From Pyrinomonadaceae bacterium (GTDB lineage Bacteria > Acidobacteriota > Blastocatellia > Pyrinomonadales > Pyrinomonadaceae), in the NCBI GenBank assembly GCA_019694395.1, contig JAIBCC010000007.1, positions 124,001-188,000 of the forward strand: DNA of 64,000 nucleotides. Direction: 5' to 3'. Below, piece by piece: positions 55,690-64,000 of this stretch. Both the position numbers and the translations under genes were made by a program. Every line of letters begins with the position of its first letter. Position 1 is the stretch's first letter. The notes under the pieces are model-generated. The model searched no databases and was not told where the DNA came from. It saw nothing but the letters and a program-made list of their open reading frames with translations.

Positions 55690-56159
55690 ATGACTTTTGT
55701 TGAACAATACAAACTAAATCTGAAAACAACACAATTCCTTTCAAAAATTGCCTCTTTTTTGATTGCAGTTATTCTATTGGTTGAAGTTTTTTCAAATCTT
55801 CATGACTTGTTTTTTTCCGAACCCAAATGGACTGAGGCTTATTAAAGTTTCTTTAAACTAATTGTAAGTCAGGCAATTGTAGGAATTTTCTTTGCCTTTC
55901 GGTTTGTCCTACTTTTTCTAAATAGACCAGAAACAATTTTCATTCTCTATTTATTTGGCTAATTTGCTGGCTCTCTGTTTTTGCTTTTTTTGCTTATAAT
56001 TTTGGTTTTCCTTTAGAAGATTACAACTCAACAGTTCATTGGCATTATCAATTGTCGATTTACAAAAGTTTGTTAGCAGTAATACCTTATTTATATCTAT
56101 TTCTAAGTCCGATTCATCAAATTTTGCATCTAATTATTGCCTTTTTTCATCGAAAATAA
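55690..56159 (+). pseudogene. Decayed small membrane-protein gene
   Basis: From the ATG at 55690 the frame gives 51 residues (MTFVEQYKLNLKTTQ ... SEPKWTEAY) and hits TAA at 55843. The same frame continues beyond it as hydrophobic sequence (FFKLIVSQAIVGIFFAFRFV ... LYLFG) to a stop at 55960. From about 55953, a single-base shift restores IWLICWLSVFAFFAYNFGF ... IHQILHLIIAFFHRK, ending with TAA at 56157-56159. Joined, it is about 156 residues with four membrane helices. One nonsense codon and one 1-nt deletion. Two sequencing errors would also explain it. Fits exactly between the two glycosylase genes. Confidence 0.7.
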
Positions 56160-56162
56160 CTT

Positions 56163-56753
56163 ATGCAAAATTCCCTTTTCGATTCAATTCCTACCGAATC
56201 CAATGAAACCTTGGAGCAAATCAACGCGGAAATGCTGGAAAAATCGAAACAGCTTCCGATGTTTGCCGATAAAACTTTTATTTTCGGTGTGGGTAAAGAA
56301 AATGCCGAAGTTGTTGTGGTTGGAGAATCACCGGGACCGCCGGATGAAGAATTTGGCGAGCCTTTTCGCGGTCCGGTCGGTGAATTATTGGAAAAAATTT
56401 TGCTTTCGATCGGTATCAGTCGCCGAAATTGTTATTTAACCAATGTAGTCAAATATATTTCTCAAGGCGATGAATTAACGCCGGAAATTCTCAAGTTTTT
56501 CACGCCGTTTTTGGAACGTGAAATTATCGCCATAAAACCAAAAGTCATTATTTCTCTTGGAAATACGCCGACTAAAGCCCTATTGAATACCAAAAAAGCA
56601 ATCTCGCAAATTCGGGGCGAGTTTCATGATTTTCAAGGCATAAAGTTAATGCCGACCTTTAATCCGGCATATCTCCTGCGAGACGCGACCAAAAAACGCG
56701 AAGTTTGGGAAGATATGAAAAAAGTGCGTGATTATTTAACTAAAACGACCTGA
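56163..56753 (+). CDS. Uracil-DNA glycosylase-like paralogue without FeS cysteines
   Basis: 196 residues, clearly related to the family 4 protein 1 kb upstream: VVVVGESPGPPDEEFGEPFR (near 50-69), LTNVVKY, VIISLGNTPTKALLNT, LMPTFNPAYLLRDATKKREV. All four cluster cysteines are gone (only one Cys remains, in RRNCYL), and the HPAYLL histidine is Asn (NPAYLL). It is likely folded without a cluster and may have changed or lost glycosylase activity. Its 3' end overlaps the convergent CAP gene by 14 nt. Confidence 0.85.
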   Translation: MQNSLFDSIPTESNETLEQINAEMLEKSKQLPMFADKTFIFGVGKENAEVVVVGESPGPPDEEFGEPFRGPVGELLEKILLSIGISRRNCYLTNVVKYISQGDELTPEILKFFTPFLEREIIAIKPKVIISLGNTPTKALLNTKKAISQIRGEFHDFQGIKLMPTFNPAYLLRDATKKREVWEDMKKVRDYLTKTT

Positions 56754-57519
56754 TTCCGCCTTTTTTATCAACAAAAGTATCCGCCAAAACAATTATGCAA
56801 AAGTTCTCAACCGTTTTATTTACACCGGTTGCAATCCCGACAAATTTTAAGTTTGTGCTTAACAAATTTTTTCGGTGATTACGATTGCTGTTCCCGTCAT
56901 CAATTAACATTGTCATTACCACCCGCCGCGCGGTTTTGGTGTAATAACTGATGTTTTCATTAACCTGAAAGGCTGTTCCGTATCTGGCAACTCTTTCATC
57001 CGGCAAACTTTGATCGGTTCCACGGTGACCAGACAAATTATTTTTGGCTAGATCTTGGGCATGATCTTTGGCGGCTTTGGTTAATCCGTCAAGGGCTTTG
57101 AATTCCGGCAAGGAAGGTGTTTGTTTAAGGGTTGCAATTAATTCTTCAACCGGAGTTTTTCCTTCGTTTGTTTCGTATTCCATCCCTTCAAATTTAAAAG
57201 ATTTTCCGCTATTGGTTTTTAGATAATCTTCGATAATTTTTGCATATTCAGCCGGATTCTTTCGCATTTTATTGATTTCGGCTAAAATTTCGGCTTCCAA
57301 TCCGGTTAAATCTGCCGGAACAGCGGCAGAAATATTTGGTTTAGCTGTTGTTGCTGTGGATACCGAGTTAGAATTGACAGGAGTTGATGTTGGTTTAGTA
57401 ATCGCCTCTTTCGGCGTGGTAACTTTGGTTTTATTGGCTACTGTTTTTGTTTTTGTTTGCGTAAATACCTGTGTAATACACAACACCAAAAGCATGAAAA
57501 TCAGGGGCAGTCTTTTCAT
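56740..57519 (-). CDS. Secreted CAP (SCP/PR-1) domain protein
   Basis: 259 residues. Signal peptide MKRLPLIFMLLVLCITQVFT-Q, a Thr/Lys-rich linker (residues 22-68), then a CAP domain starting LEAEILAEINKMRKNPAEYA. The conserved CAP residues are present: His in LSGHRGTDQS (near 169), Glu in VNENISYY (near 193) and His in NRNHRKNLLS (near 216). Extracellular; bacterial members have uncertain, possibly metal-dependent, functions. Confidence 0.88.
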   Translation of the reverse strand: MKRLPLIFMLLVLCITQVFTQTKTKTVANKTKVTTPKEAITKPTSTPVNSNSVSTATTAKPNISAAVPADLTGLEAEILAEINKMRKNPAEYAKIIEDYLKTNSGKSFKFEGMEYETNEGKTPVEELIATLKQTPSLPEFKALDGLTKAAKDHAQDLAKNNLSGHRGTDQSLPDERVARYGTAFQVNENISYYTKTARRVVMTMLIDDGNSNRNHRKNLLSTNLKFVGIATGVNKTVENFCIIVLADTFVDKKGGIRSF

Positions 57520-57719
57520 TTTGTTTCCTCACTTGGGTTTATCCTGAAAAAAATAGATCTTAGGATAAACTTCTTTCAGTAATTTGGTTAAATTTGATTT
57601 TTCAATCAAATTCTTTAAGATGCGTTTATTTGGAAAGAAGTATAATACAAAACTACTTTTTTGACGAAAATTTTTAAAATAATCCGTCAAATTTTTGTTT
57701 TCAGATTTTTTTGAGTCAA

Positions 57720-57905
57720 CTAATTTCTAAACTCATTTTTCTTTTCGGCTCTCAGCATCATTCCTACCATTCCTGAAGCGATCACAAATAAAATTGCTCC
57801 GATTATCGAACCTAAAATGAAAAATCTCGGATAATAAGCGGCATACATAAAAATTACATATGAAACCAAATAAATCACAACCGTCAAATAACCAACTGGA
57901 TACAT
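57720..57905 (-). CDS. Small two-helix membrane protein
   Basis: 61 residues from the ATG at 57905 with an AGGAGG site. Two hydrophobic helices (VGYLTVVIYLVSYVIFMYAA; FILGSIIGAILFVIASGMVG) joined by a short YYPR loop and a charged C-terminus (RAEKKNEFRN). Family unknown. Divergent from priA. The gap 57520-57719 holds no further gene. Confidence 0.65.
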   Translation of the reverse strand: MYPVGYLTVVIYLVSYVIFMYAAYYPRFFILGSIIGAILFVIASGMVGMMLRAEKKNEFRN

Positions 57906-57991
57906 AAAACCTCCTTTCAATCGGGAAACTTAATTCAAGGTTGTTTGATTAGGGTGAAAACATTTTGAAAATAGTTTATCTTAGGACTTTC

Positions 57992-60466
57992 ATGATTCAT
58001 CCACTGTTATCTAACGAACAAACATCTCAATTTGCCGAACTCGCTTTGCCGCTTCCTCTGCGACAAACTTTTACTTACCGTTTGCCCGAAAATATGAGGG
58101 AAAATGTCCGAATCGGTTCCCGTTTGCTTGTCCCCTTCGGTAAAAGAAATTTAACGGGCTACGTCGTTGAATTGCACGAGGAATTGGACGAGGCATTAGA
58201 AGTTGAAGAATCACAAATCAAAGATGCAGTTGAATTACTGGATGCTGAACCCCTATTAACGGCTGAAATACTAAAACTCACCCAATGGACTGCCGACTAT
58301 TATGCCGCTTCGTGGGGCGAAGTATTAAAAGCCTCGCTTCCTGCCGGAGTTAATGTCGAAACCGAGCAAATTGTTGAGATCACGACACAGGGACGCGATG
58401 AACTTTTGAAAGTTACAACTGCAAAAACTGCCAAAGCTCAGCTTTTACAATATTTGGCGGAACATGAAGAAGTTTCGATGCGTTCTCTTGGCAAAAAATT
58501 CGGTGCGTCAACTGCAAGTAGAATCATCCGTGATCTGGTCCAACAAAATTGGGTTTCAAGTGTCCAAAGGACTCTTTCCACTAAAGCCAAACCAAAGCGA
58601 AGAAAAGCCGTTAGATTGTTGCCAAATTTCAAACCTTTTGTTTTCAACGATAAACAGGAGCAAATAATTCAAATTTTGATTGAAAATAAAGGCGAAATCG
58701 GGTTTGCCGAGCTTTTGGAAGAGGCTGATGTTTCTTCGTCCGTCATTCAAACTCTGGAAAAAAAAGGTGTGGTTGAAATTTTCGTCCGTGAAGTTTTTCG
58801 TAATCCGCTTGAAAATGCCAAAATCCCAGATGCGCTGGATTTAACTTTGACTGATGGACAGGCTGATGCTTTTGAAATTATTGCAAATGCTATTAATTCA
58901 GATAAATATCATTCGTTTTTACTTCATGGCGTAACCGGCAGCGGAAAAACTGAAATTTACATTCGGGCGATGAAAAAGGCTTTGGAATTAGGCAAGACCG
59001 GATTGATGTTAGTTCCTGAAATTGCGCTGACACCCGTTTTTTCTCGCCGTTTAAGTCAGGTTTTTGGTGATGAGGTAGCAATTTTACATTCTTCGCTTTC
59101 GACCGGGGAAAGATTTGACGAATGGCGCAGAATTCGCAAAGCCTCGGCTCGAATTGTGATTGGCACTCGTTCGGCAATTTTCGCACCTTTGCAAAACATT
59201 GGAATTATCATTGTTGACGAAGAACACGACGGCAGTTACCGCCAACAGGAATCGCCCTTTTACCACGCCCGCGATGTCGCTGTTGTCCGCGCCAATTTTG
59301 CCAATGCAGTCGTTGTTTTAGGTTCGGCAACACCTTCGCTCGAAACTTTTCATAATGCTAAAAACAATAAATACACTTATTTACATTTACCGAACCGAAT
59401 CGGCAACCGTCCGTTGGCAAAAGCCGAATTGGTTGATATGCGAAATGAGTTTCGGGAAAATGGTAAGGATGTAGTTTTCTCAAATGAATTGTTAAAAGCA
59501 ATTGAAGAAACTCACTCTAAAGGTGAACAATCAATAATTTTGCTCAATCGGCGCGGATTTTCCCAATTTATTTTGTGCCGAAGCTGCGGCGATACGATTC
59601 GTTGTCAAAACTGTGATATTACCTTAACTTTTCACCGCCGCGACAATGTGTTGATGTGTCATTATTGCGGTTTTCGGGCAAAAGTTCCCCAAAAATGTCC
59701 GTTCTGTGATTCAAAATTTATTTATTTTATTGGTGAAGGAACTGAGCAGATCGAAGATATTCTGCGGCGAAGATTTTCGGGTTTAAGAATTGCACGGGTT
59801 GACCGGGATTCAACCCGGCGGCGTAAATCTTTTGAAGAAACTTTGATAGATTTTAGTGAGCATAAACTCGATACGCTCGTTGGGACACAAATGCTGGCGA
59901 AAGGTCACGATTTCCCAAAAGTAACTTTGGTTGGCGTAGTTTCGGTTGATGCAGGTTTGGCTTTGCCCGATTTTCGGTCTGCCGAACGCACTTTTCAGTT
60001 ACTCACTCAGGTTGCCGGACGCGCCGGACGCGGACTTTTGCAAGGTCGCGTGATCATCCAAACCTTTTACCCCGATCATTACGCGCTCCAACACGCTTGC
60101 ACGCAATCCTACGAAAATTTTTATAATGAAGAAATTCGTTTTCGCCAAAAACTCGGTTATCCGCCGTTTGTCGCGTTGGCTTCGATTCTGGTTCATCACG
60201 CCAATTACAATTACGCCTTCGATAACGCTCAAATCCTAAAAGAGTGTCTGCAAAGTGCAAATACAGACCGGCAAGCCAGAATTCTCGGTCCCGCGCCCGC
60301 CCCGCTTCCCCGTTTGAAAGGCGAGCATCGGTTGCAATTGTTAATAAAAGCCGCCAACCGCAAAAAATTGCGCGAATTACTGGATTTCGGTTTACACGAA
60401 GCACAGGAAAAGTTTTGTGATTTGCGTTGTGTTAATGTCGAGATTGATCCTGTAAACTTACTTTGA
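57992..60466 (+). CDS. priA: Primosomal replication restart helicase PriA
   Basis: 824 residues from the ATG at 57992 (TTAGGA upstream); the TTG at 57965 is a less likely start. 3'-to-5' helicase that reloads the replisome. N-terminal DNA-binding domain (FAELALPLPLRQTFTYRLP), Walker A HGVTGSGKTEIY (about 311), DEEHD box (about 409), and eight zinc-binding cysteines in pairs (CRSCG, CQNC, CHYCG, CPFCD, about 530-575). Then VGTQMLAKGHDFPKVTLVG and QVAGRAGR helicase motifs. Complete. Confidence 0.95.
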   Translation: MIHPLLSNEQTSQFAELALPLPLRQTFTYRLPENMRENVRIGSRLLVPFGKRNLTGYVVELHEELDEALEVEESQIKDAVELLDAEPLLTAEILKLTQWTADYYAASWGEVLKASLPAGVNVETEQIVEITTQGRDELLKVTTAKTAKAQLLQYLAEHEEVSMRSLGKKFGASTASRIIRDLVQQNWVSSVQRTLSTKAKPKRRKAVRLLPNFKPFVFNDKQEQIIQILIENKGEIGFAELLEEADVSSSVIQTLEKKGVVEIFVREVFRNPLENAKIPDALDLTLTDGQADAFEIIANAINSDKYHSFLLHGVTGSGKTEIYIRAMKKALELGKTGLMLVPEIALTPVFSRRLSQVFGDEVAILHSSLSTGERFDEWRRIRKASARIVIGTRSAIFAPLQNIGIIIVDEEHDGSYRQQESPFYHARDVAVVRANFANAVVVLGSATPSLETFHNAKNNKYTYLHLPNRIGNRPLAKAELVDMRNEFRENGKDVVFSNELLKAIEETHSKGEQSIILLNRRGFSQFILCRSCGDTIRCQNCDITLTFHRRDNVLMCHYCGFRAKVPQKCPFCDSKFIYFIGEGTEQIEDILRRRFSGLRIARVDRDSTRRRKSFEETLIDFSEHKLDTLVGTQMLAKGHDFPKVTLVGVVSVDAGLALPDFRSAERTFQLLTQVAGRAGRGLLQGRVIIQTFYPDHYALQHACTQSYENFYNEEIRFRQKLGYPPFVALASILVHHANYNYAFDNAQILKECLQSANTDRQARILGPAPAPLPRLKGEHRLQLLIKAANRKKLRELLDFGLHEAQEKFCDLRCVNVEIDPVNLL

Positions 60467-61036
60467 AAGTTTTACTTCATTATAGATTTCAGCCAAATTC
60501 AGTTCACAATTAATTGAGTTCAAAAATAATTTGTCGGAAGGATTTGAGAGAACTACTACATTCCAAACATCCTTATTTCGTTGGTAATGTTCAACCCGCA
60601 TTGAATTTTGTTCGACTAAAATATAATCGGTTAGTGTTTCAATCGAAAGATACGAATCGAATTTTAAATTGCGGTCGGTTAATTTGGTTGATTTGGAAAG
60701 GATTTCAATAATGATACGCGGATTTAGCAAAGTGTCGTCTGAATCATCTTCAAACTTGCGGTCTTGGCACGAAACTACAATATCAGGATAAAAATAATTT
60801 CGTTTTGCTTTTACTCTCAAATCGCTCGCAAATGGGCGGCAAGGCGACCCTTTGAGTTGGGAAAACAATTCACCTTGTAAATTCGAGGAAATAATATTGT
60901 GTTTGAGACTTGCGCCAGCCATTGCCACAATCTCACCATCGAAAAACTCGTGTTTACGTTTGGAATTCCGCTCAAGTTTTAAATATTCTTCGGCGGTAAC
61001 TGATTGTGATTTATAAGCTAAATTTGATCTGCCCAT
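60458..61036 (-). CDS. Uma2-family (DUF820) nuclease-fold protein
   Basis: 192 residues from the ATG at 61036 (an ATG at 61081 is possible but has a weak context). The fold is of the restriction-endonuclease type: SVTAEEYLKLERNSKRKHEF near the start, EFFDGEIVAMAGAS, the catalytic FYPDIVVS (Asp about 97) and LLNPRIIIEILSKST (Glu about 120). Such genes are abundant in free-living bacteria, many solitary. Overlaps the 3' end of priA by 9 nt. Confidence 0.85.
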   Translation of the reverse strand: MGRSNLAYKSQSVTAEEYLKLERNSKRKHEFFDGEIVAMAGASLKHNIISSNLQGELFSQLKGSPCRPFASDLRVKAKRNYFYPDIVVSCQDRKFEDDSDDTLLNPRIIIEILSKSTKLTDRNLKFDSYLSIETLTDYILVEQNSMRVEHYQRNKDVWNVVVLSNPSDKLFLNSINCELNLAEIYNEVKLSK

Positions 61037-61279
61037 TATCCTAATTTTAGTTGAAATCAAAACTTTAGACAATATTTCCAAGAATAGAAAAACCTCTCAC
61101 AACCACACAACAAAAGTTTCAAAACAATTCAATACTGTTATGCCCAAATTGATCCGGTTAATTTATTGTAAAATGACTCACTTATTTTACCGTTTTATTT
61201 CAGAATTTCATTGAATAATGAATAATTTAGGTGAATATTTTTTTTTACAATACAGATTTCACTTAGCCAAGCAATGGAA

Positions 61280-61334
61280 TTAGTTTAGATTTTTTCCCGC
61301 TAAACAGACGCGGGTCTAAACTAATAAATTTTTT
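61280..61334 (+). terminator. Large hairpin with T tract upstream of the histidine kinase
   Basis: TTAGTTTAGA (61280-61289) pairs with TCTAAACTAA (61315-61324) and CCCGC (61296-61300) with GCGGG (61310-61314), separated by a T6 bulge on the left; a T-rich run follows. No annotated gene lies upstream on this strand, so it may end a small RNA or act as an attenuator. The remainder of 61037-61491 shows no open frame worth calling. Confidence 0.5.
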
Positions 61335-61491
61335 TGAAATGTTCGCCGGATTACATTACGAATCCATTTTTTTAGATATTCTTTGGAGTTAACGTTTTTT
61401 CAAGAAAAAGATGTCCGGATAAGCATTTGAATCTGTTTTTAAAATCAAAAGGTTTCGGCTTAAAAAAGTTTACTCAACCCAAAAGAGAGCA

Positions 61492-63426
61492 ATGCTGAAA
61501 AAAATAAAGTCAATTGCATTTTATTACGGGATGCCCTTGTTGGCTTATGCGATTATTTTGCTTTTGATAATTACCGTTTCAAAGGTTTTCTCAATAAGTT
61601 TTGATTTAACTACCCTAATAATTGCTTTAATGATTGCAACCTCATGGTTTCTTGGCAGTAATCCCGGTTTGCTAATTGCAATAGTTTTTGAAGCCTCAAT
61701 AATTTATTTTCAAACTACTCCCTATACCACAAAATCAGCCATTATTACATTTAATCGAATGGCACTTTTTGTAAGTTTGGTGATTTTTACCAGCTCGCGC
61801 CGGACAGCCGAACAAAAATTAAGAACTCAGCATGAAATTTTGAGTGTTACGCTTTCAAGTATTGGTGATGCGGTCATTTCTACGACTTTAGATGGCAAAG
61901 TTAATTTTATAAATCCGACTGCCGAAAAATTAACCGGGTGGAGTTCTTCTGAAGCCTTTGGAAAATCTATTGAAGAAGTATTTAAAATTATTAATGAAGA
62001 AACCCGTCAAACGGTCGAAAGTCCGTTTACAGCTGTTGTTAGGGAAGGAATTATTGTCGGACTTGCCAATCACACGATTTTAATTGCAAAAAATGGAAAA
62101 GAAGTTCCGATTGAGGACAGCGGCGCACCGATCAAAGACGGAGATGGAAATGTCATCGGCGTTATAATTGTTTTTCACGATGTCAGCGAACGCCGTCAGA
62201 TCGAAAAAGAGCGAGAAATTTTATTCAAAGAAGAACAAAACGCACGAAAAGAAGCTGAAACTCTGGGAAGGCTCAAAGACGAGTTTTTGGCAACGGTTTC
62301 ACACGAACTTCGAACACCTTTGAACTCGATCCTCGGTTGGTCTTCGATTCTTAACAAAAGCAATTTGGAAGATGAAAAGTTTTTAAATGCCTGCAACATT
62401 ATTGAGCGAAACGCTAAAACCCAAGCCAAAATCATTGATGATATTTTGGACGTTTCTCATATTATTACCGGAAAACTTCAACTTAATGCCGAACTGTTAC
62501 AGCTTGCACCGATCATCAAAGCAACTATTGAAACATTGCAGCCGGCGGCGATGGCTAAATCAATTAATATTAAACTTTTACTGGATGAAGATGCCGGACA
62601 AATATTTGGCGATGCAGCCCGGCTCCAGCAAATCATCTGGAATCTGGTTTCAAACGCAATTAAATTCACCACGCAGGAGGGAGAAATTGAACTTAAACTT
62701 TCTCGCCTTGATTCTCAGGTTGAATTGAAAATAAGCGATAATGGAATTGGTATCAACAACCAATTTTTGCCGTTTGTTTTTGAACGTTTCAGACAAATGG
62801 ATTCTTCAATAACCCGAATTCACGGTGGACTCGGGCTTGGACTTTCGATTGTCAAATATTTGGTGGAACTGCATGGCGGAACGGCTTTTGCCGAAAGTAA
62901 GGGCGAAGGAAAAGGAGCCTTGTTTACTGTGCGCCTTCCGCTGGCAATTGTTGAAAAAGAAATTGAACTTTCGGCAATTCAGGGAAATAATTCTTTACAC
63001 CAACCCGAATCGGACAAAATTATTAAGGAAGATCCTCAACTACAAGGTCTAAAAATTTTAGTTATTGATGATGATTTAGATACATTGGAAATGCTTAAAT
63101 TTGCACTTGAAAGTTTTGGTGCAGCGGTTAAAACAGCTGATTCTGCAAGCACTGCATTTCAAACTTTTCAAAAAGGAAATTTCGATATCATTGTTTCCGA
63201 TCTTGGAATGCCTCAAGAGGACGGTTACAGTTTGCTTGGTAAAATCCGTGCAAAATTTAAAGAAAATGGCAAATTCGTTCCGGCGATTGCAGTCAGCGGA
63301 TATGCCCGAAATGAAGATTTTGATCGCGCCATCGCGGCGGGGTTTCAACTTCATATTTCAAAGCCTGTTGATCCGCAGGAACTTGCTCTCAAGATTCTGG
63401 AAGTTTTACAAAATCACAGAACTTAG
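61492..63426 (+). CDS. Hybrid histidine kinase (DUF4118-PAS-HK-REC)
   Basis: 644 residues. Four membrane helices in a KdpD-like sensor segment (residues about 10-105), a PAS domain (about 115-235, LSSIGDAVISTTLDGKVNFI), HisKA with the phospho-His in VSHELRTPLNS (about 270), ATPase (WNLVSNAIKFT, ISDNGIGI, HGGLGLGLSIVK; 380-490) and a receiver (522-640) with acceptor Asp in IIVSDLGMP (about 570) and the DD pair in LVIDDDLDT. No output domain, so it passes phosphate to a separate protein or acts as a switch. Signal unknown. Confidence 0.92.
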   Translation: MLKKIKSIAFYYGMPLLAYAIILLLIITVSKVFSISFDLTTLIIALMIATSWFLGSNPGLLIAIVFEASIIYFQTTPYTTKSAIITFNRMALFVSLVIFTSSRRTAEQKLRTQHEILSVTLSSIGDAVISTTLDGKVNFINPTAEKLTGWSSSEAFGKSIEEVFKIINEETRQTVESPFTAVVREGIIVGLANHTILIAKNGKEVPIEDSGAPIKDGDGNVIGVIIVFHDVSERRQIEKEREILFKEEQNARKEAETLGRLKDEFLATVSHELRTPLNSILGWSSILNKSNLEDEKFLNACNIIERNAKTQAKIIDDILDVSHIITGKLQLNAELLQLAPIIKATIETLQPAAMAKSINIKLLLDEDAGQIFGDAARLQQIIWNLVSNAIKFTTQEGEIELKLSRLDSQVELKISDNGIGINNQFLPFVFERFRQMDSSITRIHGGLGLGLSIVKYLVELHGGTAFAESKGEGKGALFTVRLPLAIVEKEIELSAIQGNNSLHQPESDKIIKEDPQLQGLKILVIDDDLDTLEMLKFALESFGAAVKTADSASTAFQTFQKGNFDIIVSDLGMPQEDGYSLLGKIRAKFKENGKFVPAIAVSGYARNEDFDRAIAAGFQLHISKPVDPQELALKILEVLQNHRT

Positions 63427-63563
63427 CTTAAAAAGATTACTTTATCTTCCTTTTAGTTAAGATTTTTTTGGTGAGGAATTGATGAGTTGTTTTTTTTATT
63501 AGCCAAAAATCGCAAATAGTTTTTTCCGGCTTTGATTTTTGTGATTTTAATCTAAATTTCCAA

Positions 63564-64000
63564 TTAATTTGCCATATTAATTTGAGAATAAATTTCCGCC
63601 AATGAAATTTTACAATTAATGGCATCCAACGAAATTATTTCATCCTTTCCGTCGTAGATTTTATACATCCATTGTTTCGGATTTTGCTTGGCATATTGCT
63701 CAACTTTGAGTTCGTTTTCCTTGACCAGCAAACATTCCCTGACGCTATCCATTGAAAGATAACCTTCTAATTTTTCGGTTTTATCATTTGTTTGGGTTTT
63801 ACCGGAAATAACCTCAACAATGACTGTTGGATTTAACAAAATGTCAGTTTCATTAGAATCAAATTGAGGATTGGCACTGACCACGACCAAATCAGGATAG
63901 GTGAAATTTCTCGAATTCAACCGCACCTTTATCCCGTTCACGTAAACTTCATATTTTTGACCGAGGATCCGGCTGCCGATAGCTACGGTCATATTACTGC
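63564..64000 (-). CDS. Uma2-family nuclease-fold protein (5' end outside window)
   Basis: Frame open through base 64000, so the N-terminus (about 45 residues in this family) is missing; the ATG at 63992 is internal. About 145 residues visible. It matches the protein at 60458-61036: VNGIKVRLNSRNFTYPDLVVVS (catalytic Asp), LLNPTVIVEVIS (catalytic Glu), LEGYLSMDSVRECLLV and KISLAEIYSQI. Second member of the family in 3 kb, with the histidine kinase between. Bases 63427-63563 between them hold no gene. Confidence 0.85.
   Translation of the reverse strand, partial: SNMTVAIGSRILGQKYEVYVNGIKVRLNSRNFTYPDLVVVSANPQFDSNETDILLNPTVIVEVISGKTQTNDKTEKLEGYLSMDSVRECLLVKENELKVEQYAKQNPKQWMYKIYDGKDEIISLDAINCKISLAEIYSQINMAN

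Overview
The window is a chromosomal stretch of a bacterium with roughly 40% GC. It is gene-dense and carries no phage, transposase or plasmid genes. Two-membrane features (secreted lipoproteins, a CHAT-TPR protein, a complete set of minor type IV pilins, DegP-like protease, PBP4-type peptidase) and the general gene style suggest an Acidobacteriota member, perhaps class Blastocatellia. That placement is an impression from protein content, not a computed result.

Layout. 1-3670: end of the NADH dehydrogenase operon (nuoN), a chloramphenicol-acetyltransferase-fold protein and a class I glutamine amidotransferase. 3667-8238: first minor-pilin operon (minus strand). 8451-9934: carboxylate-amine ligase and PilZ protein. 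10036-16343: LysR regulator divergent from leuA-leuB-X-leuC-leuD, where X is an unknown membrane-anchored protein. 16496-19191: transsulfuration enzyme, PP2C phosphatase, NfeD protein. 19318-20204: tRNA-Leu and a small P-loop kinase. 20277-24461: second, paralogous minor-pilin operon. 24875-25648: glycine-zipper secreted protein behind a textbook sigma-54 promoter. 25691-26964: an unknown 244-residue protein followed by two circularly permuted tRNA-like RNAs, a degenerate tRNA-Lys and a terminator. 27117-36241: amidohydrolase, malate dehydrogenase, methyltransferase, TMEM175-type channel, aldehyde dehydrogenase, HtrA protease. 36625-39861: PBP4-type peptidase and MurJ. 39956-49887: CHAT-TPR protein with a membrane partner, a Fic-fold protein whose catalytic His is Gln, a small membrane protein, LigA and a MOSC protein. 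50130-53363: small secreted, TPR and hypothetical proteins. 53484-60466: CoaBC, two family-4 uracil-DNA-glycosylase-like proteins flanking a dead membrane-protein gene, a CAP-domain protein and PriA. 60458-64000: two Uma2-type nuclease-fold proteins around a hybrid histidine kinase.

The strongest candidate for an undescribed system is 25691-26964. Two RNAs each place a T arm and the 3' acceptor strand upstream of the 5' acceptor strand and D arm, with a 7-bp acceptor helix closed by an A-rich loop and a long irregular terminal stem formed by the RNA ends. This is the architecture of a Y-type RNA carrying a tRNA-mimic module, but there is no Ro60 gene here; the neighbour is a 244-residue protein of unknown function. 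Both RNAs and a decayed tRNA-Lys(UUU) appear to be read through from that gene to one shared terminator.

A second theme is a scattered family of short-period tandem repeats (7, 9 or 10 nt) arranged as inverted arms. They sit between genes at five loci and in frame inside coaBC and the first uracil-DNA glycosylase.
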